DNA from: Glandiceps talaboti
Taxonomy: Eukaryota; Hemichordata; Enteropneusta; Spengelidae
Direction of reading: 5' to 3'
DNA: 64,000 nucleotides
Assembly (NCBI RefSeq): GCF_964340395.1
Contig: NC_135567.1
Coordinates: 20,128,001-20,192,000, forward strand
The translations under genes were made by a program, and so were the position numbers. This document shows positions 48,021 to 59,840 of the stretch, in pieces (the stretch's first letter is position 1; the number at the start of each line of letters is the position of its first letter). The notes beneath the pieces are model-generated. The model was not told where the DNA came from, ran no database searches, and was given only the letters and a program-made list of their open reading frames with translations.

Positions 48021-48082
48021 AAGTATTTTTATGATTTTTTTTTGTATTCAGCAGAATACAAAAAAAAATCATAAAAATACTT
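48021..48082. repeat. Perfect hairpin near the axis of the inverted duplication
   Basis: A 29-bp arm starting AAGTATTTTTATGATTTTTT and ending GTATTC is followed by a 4-nt loop (AGCA) and its exact reverse complement. The centre is at about 48052; the midpoint of the two ATGs is 47984. Confidence 0.92.
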
Positions 48083-48290
48083 CCATAGTTCTAGGCCAAT
48101 TTATTAAACAGAACTATTCAGCACATAAAATCCATCTTTGTATTTGAAATCTACTCTATATTAATCTACACTCTGTTATATAATAGACAAGAGAGTAGTT
48201 TTTCTTTGAGGTATAGATTATTATATTCAGTTTCTCTATTTTTTTGTTTAATTGTATTGTACCCGTAATAATCACAGGGATTTATTACGT

Positions 48291-48294
48291 GTAC

Positions 48295-48357
<63 letters not shown>

Positions 48358-48360
48358 AAA

Positions 48361-48415
<55 letters not shown>

Positions 48416-48417
48416 AA
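48291..48417. repeat. AACT and AAAT tetranucleotide runs
   Basis: About 16 AACT units followed by about 15 AAAT units, upstream of paralog C. Confidence 0.98.
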
Positions 48418-48724
48418 ACAAACTATCATGCATCTTGGTGGTCGGCAATAGGGAGCCCTCTATGTCACATAATAAAACATAAGGCTATTGAGGCATCGAA
48501 AGGCATATCTGTTTTGTGGGTCATATAAAGTAAGTAAAATTGCGTTGTATATGGATATTTAAATAATTTCTAACTTACATATATATAATTGTGTTTATAT
48601 TGAGTTCACTGAATGTATACTTTTCTTCCAGAAAACGAAGTAGCATTGATAAAAAAGGCAACGTGGTTCCAAGGTCAAAAGGAAGCCATTATTAGATAAA
48701 TAACCACACCAAATATTTGGGAAA

Positions 48725-51700
48725 ATGTCAGGTTCCCAGTCGCAAGCGGTGAGTATCGTTTAAAACCTCAAAAGATAGCATTGTCTGTTTATTATGAAGT
48801 GTTTTGTTTTGTCATGAATGTTTCTTTTGTCTGAGAACTGTGTTATATAATCATTTTCTGTGCCACCACGTCGCGGCTAATTGATTGGCCTCTATCATTG
48901 TTCATTGTCTGTGAATTGTCGCCAAACTGACTGTTGCTCAGTCTTTCGAATAGTATTTGATGATTTTGTATCTATTAAAGACACAGTTTGGCGTTGTAAA
49001 TTGCATTTTTCAAGTTAAACTCGGTGCAGAGAATGCATTTCAGTGTGTGTTTCCATTTCTTTCTAAATATGCAAATAGCTGTCTACTGTAAAATGCAGCA
49101 AGCGTGTGCTTGTCTGAACCGAGCATACAGTTGAAAGCATGAAAACGCCGTCATATGGAGACGGTCGCTACCGACATTATTTGAATGCGAATCGAGAAGT
49201 GAATACCTGAGTTACAAACTAGAATAAATTTTCTTCAAATTCATACTGGCGTTAAAGGGAAATCTGATAGATAAAGGCACCTCGTGAGATAGAAAATCTT
49301 GGCGGTCACATTCGATCGTACAATAGTGACGTCACAATGGCGGACGAAGCAGCCATGCTTTTATCTGGGCAAAATTCATGTGTGATTGGCCAAAATTCCG
49401 ACGTCTAAAATCTCATTTACATGCGTACATTTGTATATCTTTTGTAGTTAATTAAAATAACTTTTGTTTCATGTGTTCACGGTTGTCAATAATAGTTAAT
49501 ATATGCGAATCGATCAAACACACCCAGAATGCATTGCAGGACAAAGAAATAATTGATCACGTGGTTGATTGTAAGCACCATGTCTAAGACCCGTATGATG
49601 TGTGTATGTGATACACCGTGACACGTAATCATTTTAATAAAAACCTTTATTTAACTATTCTAGTATAATTTTGATATCAATGCATACCTTTAATTACATT
49701 ACAATTTGACTTTTGGCATTGTTAAAACAGTTGCATGCGTAGTAGGAATTTCCTCAACATGTTTTGATTGCATCATAAATGACGTCATCAGATCGTTTTA
49801 CATCTTAATACCAGGTTTGTGTTCAGTCAGTTGCAAGTGATGGTTAAGTATACTTCAGTAAGTAGACACTAGAGGGCAATATACTAATTATATCAATTAC
49901 ATCATTAGATAGTTTATAAGTTATATCTTTAATAGTACCAGGTTTGAGTTCAGTCAGTTGCAAGTGATGGTCAAGTATACTTCAGTAAATGGACACTAGA
50001 GGGCAGTATACATAAAGTACAATACTGTGAATGATTTTAAAGATGCACGATTGGGCCATAAGTCTCTTGTCCATAAAACTTAAATTCGTAAACTTAAAAA
50101 CTTAAAAACGTAAATTGCCCCTTTTATTAAAATGGAGGTGAATAACTTTGTCATCCTTATTCTCTTTTGACAGGGATTAAAGTTGTTTATCGGTGGTCTA
50201 AACCGAGACTCTACCGATGACGCACTCAGAAACCACTTTCAGCAGTATGGCAATATAACTGACTGTGTTGTTGTCAGAGACAACACCACAAAAAATTCCA
50301 GAGGTTTTGGATTTGTTACGTTTGAGACAGTTGAAATGGTTGATGAATGCCAAGACAACAAACCACACGTTATCGATGGTAAAGAAGTGGAAGTCAAAAG
50401 AGCAATTCCAAGAGATGTAAGTCAGTTTTATGTTTCCATAGTTTTTTAGCTCCCAGCAAGCACCACAGACTGTTTTAGTATTCTCAATCATAGGGTGGGT
50501 GGGTTTTTCAGTGGTGGTAAAATGGTTAGAGTGGGGGTTCCAACCTATAATATACAGGGTTTCCTGTGAAGCTGTCAGTCACAGTACCCATCTTGTATAG
50601 TTGTATAGCTGTCAGCCATAGTACCCATCTTGTATAGCTGTCAGCCACAGTACCCATCTTGTATAGCTGTCAGCCACAGTACCCATCTTGTATAGTGATG
50701 AGGTAATGCCATATGATGGCTTAGAGTAAAATACATCAGCATAGGAAGCAGCTGGCATGTCCTACAAGGGTGGCCTGACTGTGTCGACAAGCTGATATAA
50801 ACTTATGGATATCTTTGCTGTGAAACATTGCATCATGGGAGTCAGCAGGAATGAATATTCATGAGGTTTTTTACACATAAGGGTATAGGCATCAGTTGTA
50901 TAGATGTATATTCTTTCATAAAGATCTAGCTAAATTTTAATTAAACCCAGTCAACACGTCACAGGTTTGAACTCAGACTGCAAAGGTAAGAGGCCACCAA
51001 CTACCCCAACTACCCCAATTATCCCTGTCTGGAATATTTACTCAGGACAAAGGATGTAAAGACAAAGTAGTGGGCCCTTGCCAGTATGAGGAGACTTATG
51101 TGGATATGTATGTAAATAGGCCTTTCCAAAATTTGCCATGGTGGCGCTCTACTTCCTGTCTGTGTGTACCTTGGGGGTATAGCTAATACTTGGGTTAATC
51201 ATAGAACACTGCTGCTTTCCTTGATGTCTGAACAATACAGAAAACATCCCTGATTTACACTTCTACAGAATACCAAGGAACAAAGCTCTTAAGAAACGGT
51301 ACTATAAGGTGATGATACCCCCAATTCGAGCGAGGGCGCTGTATTCTCAATTTCCTGTTTGCAGTGGCATATTGTCTCTAACATGTGTTCATTTTGAAAC
51401 CAACAGTCAGAAGACCCAAATGCTCACATTAAAACAAAGAAAATATTTGTTGGAGGATGTCGAGATGCAGAAGAAGAACAGTTGAGGGAACTGTTTGCTA
51501 GTGTGGGAAAGGTTGAACATGTGGATGTTATTAAGGATAGAAATACCGGCAAAAAGAAGGGATTTGCGTTTGTTACTTTTGAAAACGAAGATCGTGCTGA
51601 TAAAGCAGTCAGTAAGTTGTGACCTTATTACAACAAATTGTCACATGTCTACAGTACATTGTCACATGCCTACAGTACCTTGTCACATGTCTACAGTACA

Positions 51701-54700
51701 TTGTCACATGTCTACAGTACATTGTCACATGTCTACAACAGTCACATGTCTACAGCACATTGTCACATGTCTACAACACAGTCACATGTCTACAGTACAT
51801 TGTCACATGTCTACAGCACATTGTCACATGTCTACAAGTCACATGTCTACAGTACATTGTCACATGTCTACAGTACATTGTCACATGTCTACAACACATT
51901 GTCACATGTCTACAACAGTCACATGTCTACAGAACATTATCACATGTCTACAACAGTCACATGTCTACAGTACATTATCACGTCTATAACACATTGTAAC
52001 ATGTCTACAACACATTGTCACATGTCTATGATACAGTATCACATGTCTACAACAGTCACATGTCTACAATACATTGTCACATGTCTATGATACATCACCA
52101 CATGTCTACAACACATTGTCACATGTCTAAAGTACATGATCACATGTCTACAACACATTGTCACATGTCTACAACACATCACATGTCTACGATACATTAT
52201 CACCTGTCTATGATACATTATCACATGTCTATGATACATTATCACATGTCTACGATACATTATCACCTGTCTACGATACATTATCACCTGTCTATGATAC
52301 ATTATCACATGTCTATGATACATTATCAGTGATAACATGTCATTATTTTTTACAACAGTTACCAGGTTTTTCAGCTGCTGTAATTATAAAATAGAGGTAA
52401 AGAAAGCAGCACCAAGGGAGGCATTTGGTGGTGGTGGTGGTGGTCGCGGTGGTCGTGGGGGTGGGGGTCCTAGCCGTGGCCGTGGAGGTGGTGGAGGTGG
52501 TCGCAGCAACTACTCTGGTGGCTACAGTGACAATTACAACCAAGGTCAGGGATACAGTAACTATGGCAACCAAGGAGGCGGCGGTTATGGAGGTGGTGGC
52601 TATGGCAACCAAGGAGGTGGTTATGGAGGAGGCAGTGGCTATGACAGTTATGGAGATGGAAGCTACAACCAAGGAGGTGAGTAGAATTTCAGTGACTTCA
52701 AAAGTTGTCATGAGAGTTGTGTCATGAGAGTTGTGAAGAGAAGATGTCATGAGAGTTGTGAAGAGAAGATGTCATGAGAGTTGTGAAGAGAAGTTCTTGC
52801 AAGAGTTGTGAAGAGAAGATGTCGCAAGAGTTGTGAAGAGAAGTTGTCATGAGAGTTGTGAAGAGAAGATGTCATGAGAGTTGTGAAGAGAAGGTGTCAT
52901 GAGAGTTGTGAAGAGAAGTTGTAATGAGAGTTGTGAAGAGAAGTTGTAATGAGAGTTGTGAAGAGAAGTTGCAATGAGAGTTGTGAAGAGAAGTTGTCAT
53001 GAGAGTTGTGAAGAGAAGTTGTCATGAGAGTTGTGAAGAGAAGTTGTCATGAGAGTTGTAAAGAGAAGTTGTCATGAGAGTTGTGAAGAGAAGTTGTCAT
53101 GAGAGTTGTAAAGAGAAGTTGTCATGAGAGTTGTGAAGAGAAGTTGTCATGAGAGTTGTGAAGAGAAGGTGTCATGAGAGTTGTGAAGAGAAGTTGTAAT
53201 GAGAGTTGTGAAGAGAAGTTGTAATGAGAGTTGTGAAGAGAAGTTGTCATGAGAGTTGTGAAGAGAAGATGTCATGAGAGTTGTGAAGAGAAGTTGTCAT
53301 GAGAGTTGTGAAGAGAAGTTGTCATGAGAGTTGTGAAGAGAAGTTGTCATGAGAGTTGTGAAGAGAAGTTGTCATGAGAGTTGTGAAGAGAAGATGTCAT
53401 GAGAGTTGTGAAGAGAAGATGTCATGAGAGTTGTGAAGAGAAGTTGTCATGAGAGTTGTGAAGAGAAGATGTCATGAGAGTTTTGAAGAGAAGATGTCAC
53501 AAGAGTTTTAAAGAATTGGTATGAGAAATTTAGAATTCAATATGGCCGCCCTTATTAATGTTTCCCTGTAAAAAATAAAACTGCACTAATATACATGTAT
53601 AACAATGTAATCACTGTTACAAACTATAAACCAAAATATTTTCACTACGAAACGTTGTAATTTTACCTCTTTTTTAAGTTCTTACAAACTAAATTTCACA
53701 ACTTTCCAGACTGGTACAAGGAGACGTTTTAGTTACAAAGACAGTATAATAATGGTAATTTGGAAATGAATGCTATATTTTGATCCGTCCACTATGGGCC
53801 TTGATTTGATTATTCAGTGTTAATGTTTCTCTCTGAACTGGCGGAAGAATACTTTTGTGTTTTTACTTTCCTGTGAAGGTTTTACTGTAAATTTCCAGCT
53901 TGACAGTACATAATTTTCAACTTTGAAATAAATTCCAGCATATATTTTAGATAAATGATTTTCTGGGTGTTTGTGTTTTATTAGGTTATGGTGGTGGTGG
54001 TAACTATGGAAGCGGTGGTGGTGGCGGCAGTTACGGAGGTGGATCATACGGAAGTAAGTATTTCAAGGCGAGATATGTATAAAGGCCCCCTAACTTCGTT
54101 GAAGATATTGTCAAACTTGAGTGTGTACAGTGAACAACGCAGTGATTCCTCTGAAAATCCGTGACAAGAATCATTCCTTATTGAGCTTGTGTGACATTGT
54201 GCAATCATCAATTGTTATAAACATGAAAAATAGTAAACAAATAAATAGGGAACTTGCAATCAAGACTGAGCATGCTCAGATGCAAAGGACTATGGGATTA
54301 TCTGTGGTTATCATATTACCTAATCTAGAGCTAGTGATAAAACAAACCTCCCACAATGGTCAGTGTAACTATGAATTGATTATTTGTGGTTATGAACAAT
54401 GTATCAACATTGTTTACAATACTAATTGATTAGTATTTATTATCACATTTCCCATGATGCAACATTCAACATGGCAGGTTTGCAAGTTCCCTGTTGGATT
54501 AATAACACTTGGCTCAGCATGTTGAAACAATAGACTTGTATTACATTTCATGGTTTGATCTAAACAATATTATGGCCTCTTCATGTGTACACGAAATGCC
54601 AGAATAAATTCAAGTTTGTTTGTTTGTTAATGTGATCTATTATGTAAAGAGGCCATACAACTGTTTTTATCAAATGATGAAAAAAAAATCGTAGTACTTC

Positions 54701-55044
54701 CAACATGCTGAGCCAAGTGTTATTAATCCAATTTAGTTGTTTACTTTTCTGGTGACAGGTTTCGTTTGTCAATGCTTCAATAGTCAGCAGTTGTAAAGCC
54801 TGCCCTCACAGGTAGAAAGAGGATTTGTAGGTTGCGTAGTAAACCTCTTGTACTGTTTTTTTTTCACATCACTGCATCAATGTCAGCAGTTGTAAAGCCT
54901 GCCCTCACAGGTAGAAAGAGTTTTTGTAGGTGGCGAAATAAACCTCTTGTATTGTTTTATTTCACATCACTAGCCGGGTATGGATCTGGAGGTGGTGGTG
55001 GTGGTGGTGGCGGCCGAGGTGGTGGCCGCTACAAGCCATACTAG
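48725..55044 (+). CDS. hnRNP A/B/D-like RNA-binding protein, paralog C
   Basis: Exons 48725-48748, 50174-50416, 51407-51611, 52359-52676, 53985-54053 and 54974-55044 join to 309 residues. N-terminus MSGSQSQA; RRM1 with LFIGGL and [12 protein letters not shown]2 with IFVGGC and KKGFAFVTF; then IEVKKAAPREAF, an RGG box, GYGNQGG repeats, a small GYGGGGNYG exon and the C-terminal GGGRYKPY. Exon phases and the 243-bp exon 2 match paralogs A and B exactly, so the three arose by gene duplication. RRM1 is closer to B (about three residues in four) than to A. The ATG exon carries a 5' UTR after the acceptor TTCTTCCAG (exon from about 48632). That UTR is recognisably homologous to the paralog B UTR. 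Introns 3 and 4 contain 21-bp and 25-bp minisatellites starting within about 30 bases of the donors, and the last acceptor region is duplicated. Confidence 0.92.
48749..50173. other. Paralog C intron 1
   Basis: No exon seen. A block with ACCAGGTTTG, GTTCAGTCAGTTGCAAGTGA and GACACTAGAGGGCA is present twice (about 49811-49882 and 49937-50010). Each ends in a CTCF-like core. Confidence 0.5.
51640..52335. repeat. 21-bp minisatellite in paralog C intron 3
   Basis: CACATGTCTACAGTACATTG units, about 33 copies, starting about 28 bases after the exon 3 donor and reaching to within about 25 bases of the exon 4 acceptor. Confidence 0.95.
52700..53510. repeat. 25-bp minisatellite in paralog C intron 4 (about 32 copies)
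   Basis: Unit AGTTGTGAAGAGAAGTTGTC plus ATGAG, starting about 25 bases after the donor. Paralog B has only about three units. Confidence 0.95.
54246..54494. mobile_element. GGAACTTGCAA element, copy 3, in paralog C intron 5
   Basis: Ends AGGGAACTTGCAATC and GGTTTGCAAGTTCCCT, with the same interior as copies 1 and 2. No satellite has grown from this copy. Confidence 0.85.
54775..54973. repeat. Duplicated acceptor region of paralog C last exon
   Basis: GTAAAGCCTGCCCTCACAGG to TTTCACATCACT occurs twice. The second copy ends in the functional TCACTAG acceptor; the first reads TCACTGCA and is dead. Confidence 0.88.
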
Positions 55045-55194
55045 GCAGAACAATAGATACTTAGATCGTAAGTATAATGTGTCTATATTTTTAAATCGAT
55101 CAAAGAAATGAACCTGATCATGTAATAATATACATGTTTGAATGCCAACAATTTCTGACTTGTAAAGTTGAGCAGTTGACACTTGTGATGGTGT

Positions 55195-55480
55195 GACACA
55201 AACAGTGTGGGCTAGTGCCAGCTGGTGTGTCACACTCTCTGCCAGCTGGTGTGTCACACTCTGTGCTGGCTGGTGTAACACACTCTGTGCTGGCTGGTGT
55301 AAGACTTGGAGCCAGCTGGTGTGTCACGCTCCACGCTGGCTGGTGTAACACACTCTGTGCTGGCTGGTGTAAGACTTGGAGCCAGCTGGTGTGTCACACT
55401 CCACGCTGGCTGGTATAACACACTCTGTCGCTGGCTGGTGTAAGACTTGGAGCCAGCTGGTGTGTCAAACTCCACGGCAA
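55195..55480. repeat. Right-arm copy of the GTGTCACACTCTGTGCTGGC array
   Basis: About ten variable 26-34-bp units, inverted relative to 40170-40500. Confidence 0.9.
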
Positions 55481-55734
55481 ATGGCTTGACTCATTGCAGG
55501 AATGACCTAACATATTCCATTGTGGATGGCAACACATACTCCGTGTCGATTAATGCAACATACACAGTTTTAGATATTGCTGGCACGTCTTGTACTTACA
55601 AAACAACTTTTAAATACAAATTTGAAAATATCGCAAATAATAACAAAAAACCTGATCAAAATTTGAAACACAACTGAACAGATGTAATCCCATTAGAGCA
55701 CAAGTAGTGTTTGCCCTGGACTAAGTAACAAGAA

Positions 55735-57430
55735 AACCAAACCATTTCTTAGTAAACAAAGAACACCAAACCATTTCTTAGTAAACAAGAACACAAAACC
55801 ATTTCTTAGTAAACAAAGTACACCAAACCATTTCTCAGTAAACAAGAACACCAAACCATTTCTTAGTAAACAAGAACACCAAACCATTTCTTAGTAAACA
55901 AAGAACACCAAACCATTTCTTAGTAAACAAGAACACCAAACCGTTTCTTAGTAACGAGAACACCAAACCATTTCTTAGTAACGAGAACACCAAACCATTT
56001 CTTAGTAACGAGAACACAAAACCATTTCTTAGTAAACAAAGAACACCAAACCATTTCTTAGTAAACAAAGAACACCAAACCATTTCTTAGTAACAAGAAC
56101 ACCAAACCATTTCTTAGTAACAAGAACACCAAACCATTTCTTAGTAACAAGAACACCAAACCATTTCTTAGTACACATAGAACACTAAACCATTTCTTAG
56201 TAAACAAAGAACACAAAACCATTTCTTAGTAAACAAGAACACAAAACCATTTCTTAGTAAACAAGAACACCAAACCATTTCTTAGTAACAAGAACACCAA
56301 ACCATTTCTTAGTAAACAAGAACATAAAACCATTTCTTAGTAAACAAGAACACCAAACCATTTCTTAGTAACAAGAACACAAAACCATTTCTTAGTAACA
56401 AGAACACAAAACCATTTCTTAGTAAACAAAGTACACCAAACCATTTCTCAGTAAAAAAGAACACCAAACCATTTCTCAGCAAACAAGAACACAAAACCAT
56501 TTCTTAGTAAACAAGAACACCAAACCATTTCTCAGCAAACAAGAACATAAAACCATTTCTTAGTAACAAGAACATAAAACCATTTCTTAGTAAACAAAGA
56601 ACACCAAACCATTTCTTAGTAAACAAAGAACACAAAACCATTTCTTAGTAAACAAGAACACCAAACCATTTCTCAGCAAACAAGAACACAAAACCATTTC
56701 TTAGTAAACAAGAACACCAAACCATTTCTCAGCAAACAAGAACATAAAACCATTTCTTAGTAACAAGAACATAAAACCATTTCTTAGTAAACAAAGAACA
56801 CCAAACCATTTCTTAGTAAACAAAGAACACAAAACCATTTCTTAGTAAACAAGAACACAAAACCATTTCTTAGTAACAAGAACATAAAACCATTTCTTAG
56901 TAAACAAAGAACACCAAACCATTTCTTAGTAAACAAGAACATAAAACCATTTCTTAGTAACAAGAACATAAAACCATTTCTTAGTAAACAAAGAACATAA
57001 AACCATTTCTTAGTAAACAAAGAACACCAAACCATTTCTTAGTAAACAAGAACACAAAACCATTTCTTAGTAACAAGAACACCAAACCATTTCTTAGTAA
57101 ACAAAGAACATAAAACCATTTCTTAGTAAACAAAGAACACCAAACCATTTCTCAGTAAACAAAGAACACCAAACCATTTCTTAATAAACAAGAACATAAA
57201 ACCATTTCTTAGTAACGAGAACACCAAACCATTTCTTAGTAACGAGAACACCAAACCATTTCTTAGTAAACAAGAACACCAAACCATTTCTTAGTACACA
57301 TAGAACACTAAACCATTTCTTAGTAACGAGAACACCAAACCATTTCTTAGTAACGAGAACACCAAACCATTTCTTAGTAACGAGAACACCAAACCATTTC
57401 TTATTAAACAAGAACACCAAACCATTTCTG
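55735..57430. repeat. 25-29-bp minisatellite (about 60 copies)
   Basis: ACCAAACCATTTCTTAGTAA with a variable CAAGAAC or CAAAGAAC spacer. No equivalent in the left arm. Confidence 0.95.
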
Positions 57431-57689
57431 AGTGTCCTGGTTCTACAACGAAAATCTATTCATTTTGTATTAAAATTATTTCCAAACCATAATTAGATCC
57501 AAAATTGTCTAATCGCGATATCTAACAAGTGACTTCTGAAGTCTTTACTGGTCTCTGAGCTCTGTAAATGTGAAATGCTGGTTAGGAGAACAAAGACATA
57601 AGTTTATTTCTTGTGTTGTGTGCTGAATTTGAGGACTATCCTAGTCTGAAAGGTCCAACTGTTGGTGTGTTTATGTAACTACTCAAGGC

Positions 57690-58445
57690 GTGGGTGAACA
57701 CATTACATAACCACTCACGATCCCAGAAGTGGGTGAACACATTACGTAACCACTCACGATCCCAGGCGTGGGTAAACACATTACATAACCACTTGCGATC
57801 CCAGAAGTGGGTGAACGTGTTATGTAACCACTCGTTATCCCAGGCGTGAGTGAGCGCATTACGTAACCGCTCACGATCCCAGAAGTGGGTGAACACATAT
57901 GTAACCAATCACTACTCAAGGCGTGGGTGAACACATTACATAATCACTCTCGATCCCAGGTGTGAGTGAACATGTTACGTAACCACTCGTTATCCCAGGT
58001 GTGAGTGAGCGCATTACGTAACCACTCACGATCCCAGAAGTGGGTGAACACATTATGTAACCACTCACTACTCAAGGCGTGGGTGAACACATTACATAAT
58101 TACTCACGATCCCAGGTGTGAGTGAACATGTTACGTAACCACTCACAATCCCAGGCGTGAGTGAGCGCATTACGTAACCACTCACTACCCCAGGTGTGAG
58201 TGAATGCATTACGTAACCACACACGACCCCAGGTGTGAGTGAGCACATTACGTAACCACTCACTACCCCATGTGTGAGTGAACGTGTTACGTAACCACTC
58301 ACAATCCCAGGTGTGAGTGAGCGCATTACGTAACCACGCACTACCCTAGGCGTGAGTGAATGTGTTACGTAACCACTCGCTATCCCAGGCGTGAGTGAAC
58401 GCATTACGTAACCACTCGTGATCCAAGGTGTGAGTGAGTGCATTT
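57690..58445. repeat. 39-bp minisatellite (about 19 copies)
   Basis: GTAACCACTCACGATCCCAG, then GCGTGAGTGAACGCATTAC. CpG positions vary mainly as C/T and G/A, as expected of methylated CpG decay. No equivalent in the left arm. Confidence 0.93.
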
Positions 58446-59270
58446 TATGAGTGGTAGAAAATTGATCTTTCAGGCTAGGAATGTCCTAACACAGGATATT
58501 CCGATACTTATGTCTGGATTTAGCATGCCAAGTACATCTCAATATGTCCTTCCCACATGGGTAGTGAATAAATGTGCATGTACACGTAATGCATGGGAAC
58601 TCAAAGAATGAATATTAAATGAGATGCAAATGAGATGCAAATCAAAAAATGAATATTGTCAAATGGAAATTCATCTTTGTTGGTAAACCATAGCATCAAA
58701 CTGAACTTTTCTTCCAAACTTGTCCCAAAATTTTCGACTACATACTTCAGTCTTTGTCAACAGATTGACCAACTATTCGGTACACGTGACCTTACGGAAA
58801 TGTGAGCCTACTAAGGGGTCATAGCTGCCTGGAAGCTTGTATTGCCCTTCGTCTGTGTTCTAAGTGTCCATATTTTATCAGACAAGAGAAGTTTTACAGA
58901 GAAGCCGAGGAAAAGGGATATTTGCAAACATTGAGCAAGAATTTTTTGAGAGAGAATTGTGTCAAGGAGATAAGATCACGTGAGCTGAATAGTGGGTCAA
59001 TCTTTTGACAAAAACTGAAGTGTGCAGTTGAAAATTTCAGGTACAATATTCAAGTTCGTTTGGAAAAAAAAAGTAATTTGATACTAAGGATGAGTATTGG
59101 TATACAAAAGTAAAAAATCAAATGAGACACAAGATTGTCGGTTATACGATGTCAAAGTACAGAGTTGAAAACTATCTCATTATTCTAAGCTGCTTCTGTC
59201 TTCCATCCAGTGCGCCCTCTAGTGGTAGTCCAATTTTCACGTTGTGAGTCAAAATGATAAAAACTGGGAT
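58446..59270. other. Unique sequence in the right arm, no gene recognised
   Basis: A 68-codon open frame at 58802 has no recognisable features. A strong CTCF-like core, CTACCACTAGAGGGCGCA on the minus strand, lies at 59211-59228. Confidence 0.4.
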
Positions 59271-59840
59271 TTTTTGTGAGTCACCACATAGATAGGAGAA
59301 CACCAAATTTTGGTGTGTCACTAGAAATTGTGTGTGTCAGTGGCACATCAAATTGGCTAAGAGGGCACACTCGCCACATAGTAAGAGATAAGGGAACATC
59401 AAATTTTGGTGTGTCACTAGAAATTGTGTGCATCAGTGGCACGTCAAATTGGCTTAGAGGGCAGACTCACCACATGGTAAGAGATAGGGGAACACCAAAT
59501 TTTGGTGCGTCACTAGAAATTGGGTGCGTCAGTCTCACATCAAATTGGCTTAGAGGGCAGACTCACCACATGGTAAGAGATAGGGGAACACCAAATTTTG
59601 GTGCGTCACTAGAAATTGGGTGCGTCAGCGGCACGTCAAATTGGCTTAGAGGGCACACTGACCACATAGTAAGAGATAGGGGAACATCAAATTTTGGTGT
59701 GTCACTAGAAATTGTGTGTGTCAGTGGCATGTCAAATTGGCTTAGATGGCACACTGACCACATAGTAAGAGATAGGGGAACATCAAATTTTGGTGCGTCA
59801 CTAGAAATTGTGTGCATCAGTGGCACGTCAGATTGGCTTA
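59270..59840. repeat. 97-bp array with a CCAAATTTTGG palindrome (six copies)
   Basis: The unit contains ACACCAAATTTTGGTGTGTC and GTGTCAGTGGCACGTCAAAT. Single dispersed copies occur at about 12770-13000 and 30030-30155. Confidence 0.93.

Larger units (their letters stand above)
47323..48631. promoter_or_regulatory. Divergent promoter interval between hnRNP paralogs B and C
   Basis: The two ATGs are 1.48 kb apart and point away from each other. A spliced 5' UTR exon of B ends in a strong donor (GTAAGTAACAC on the minus strand, exon edge 47432). The C leader exon begins at about 48632. Between them lie a perfect 29-bp-stem hairpin (48021-48082), AACT and AAAT tetranucleotide runs (48291-48417) and a short TTTG run (about 47908-47935). 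No TATA box is obvious. The interval contains the symmetry axis of the inverted duplication. Confidence 0.55.
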
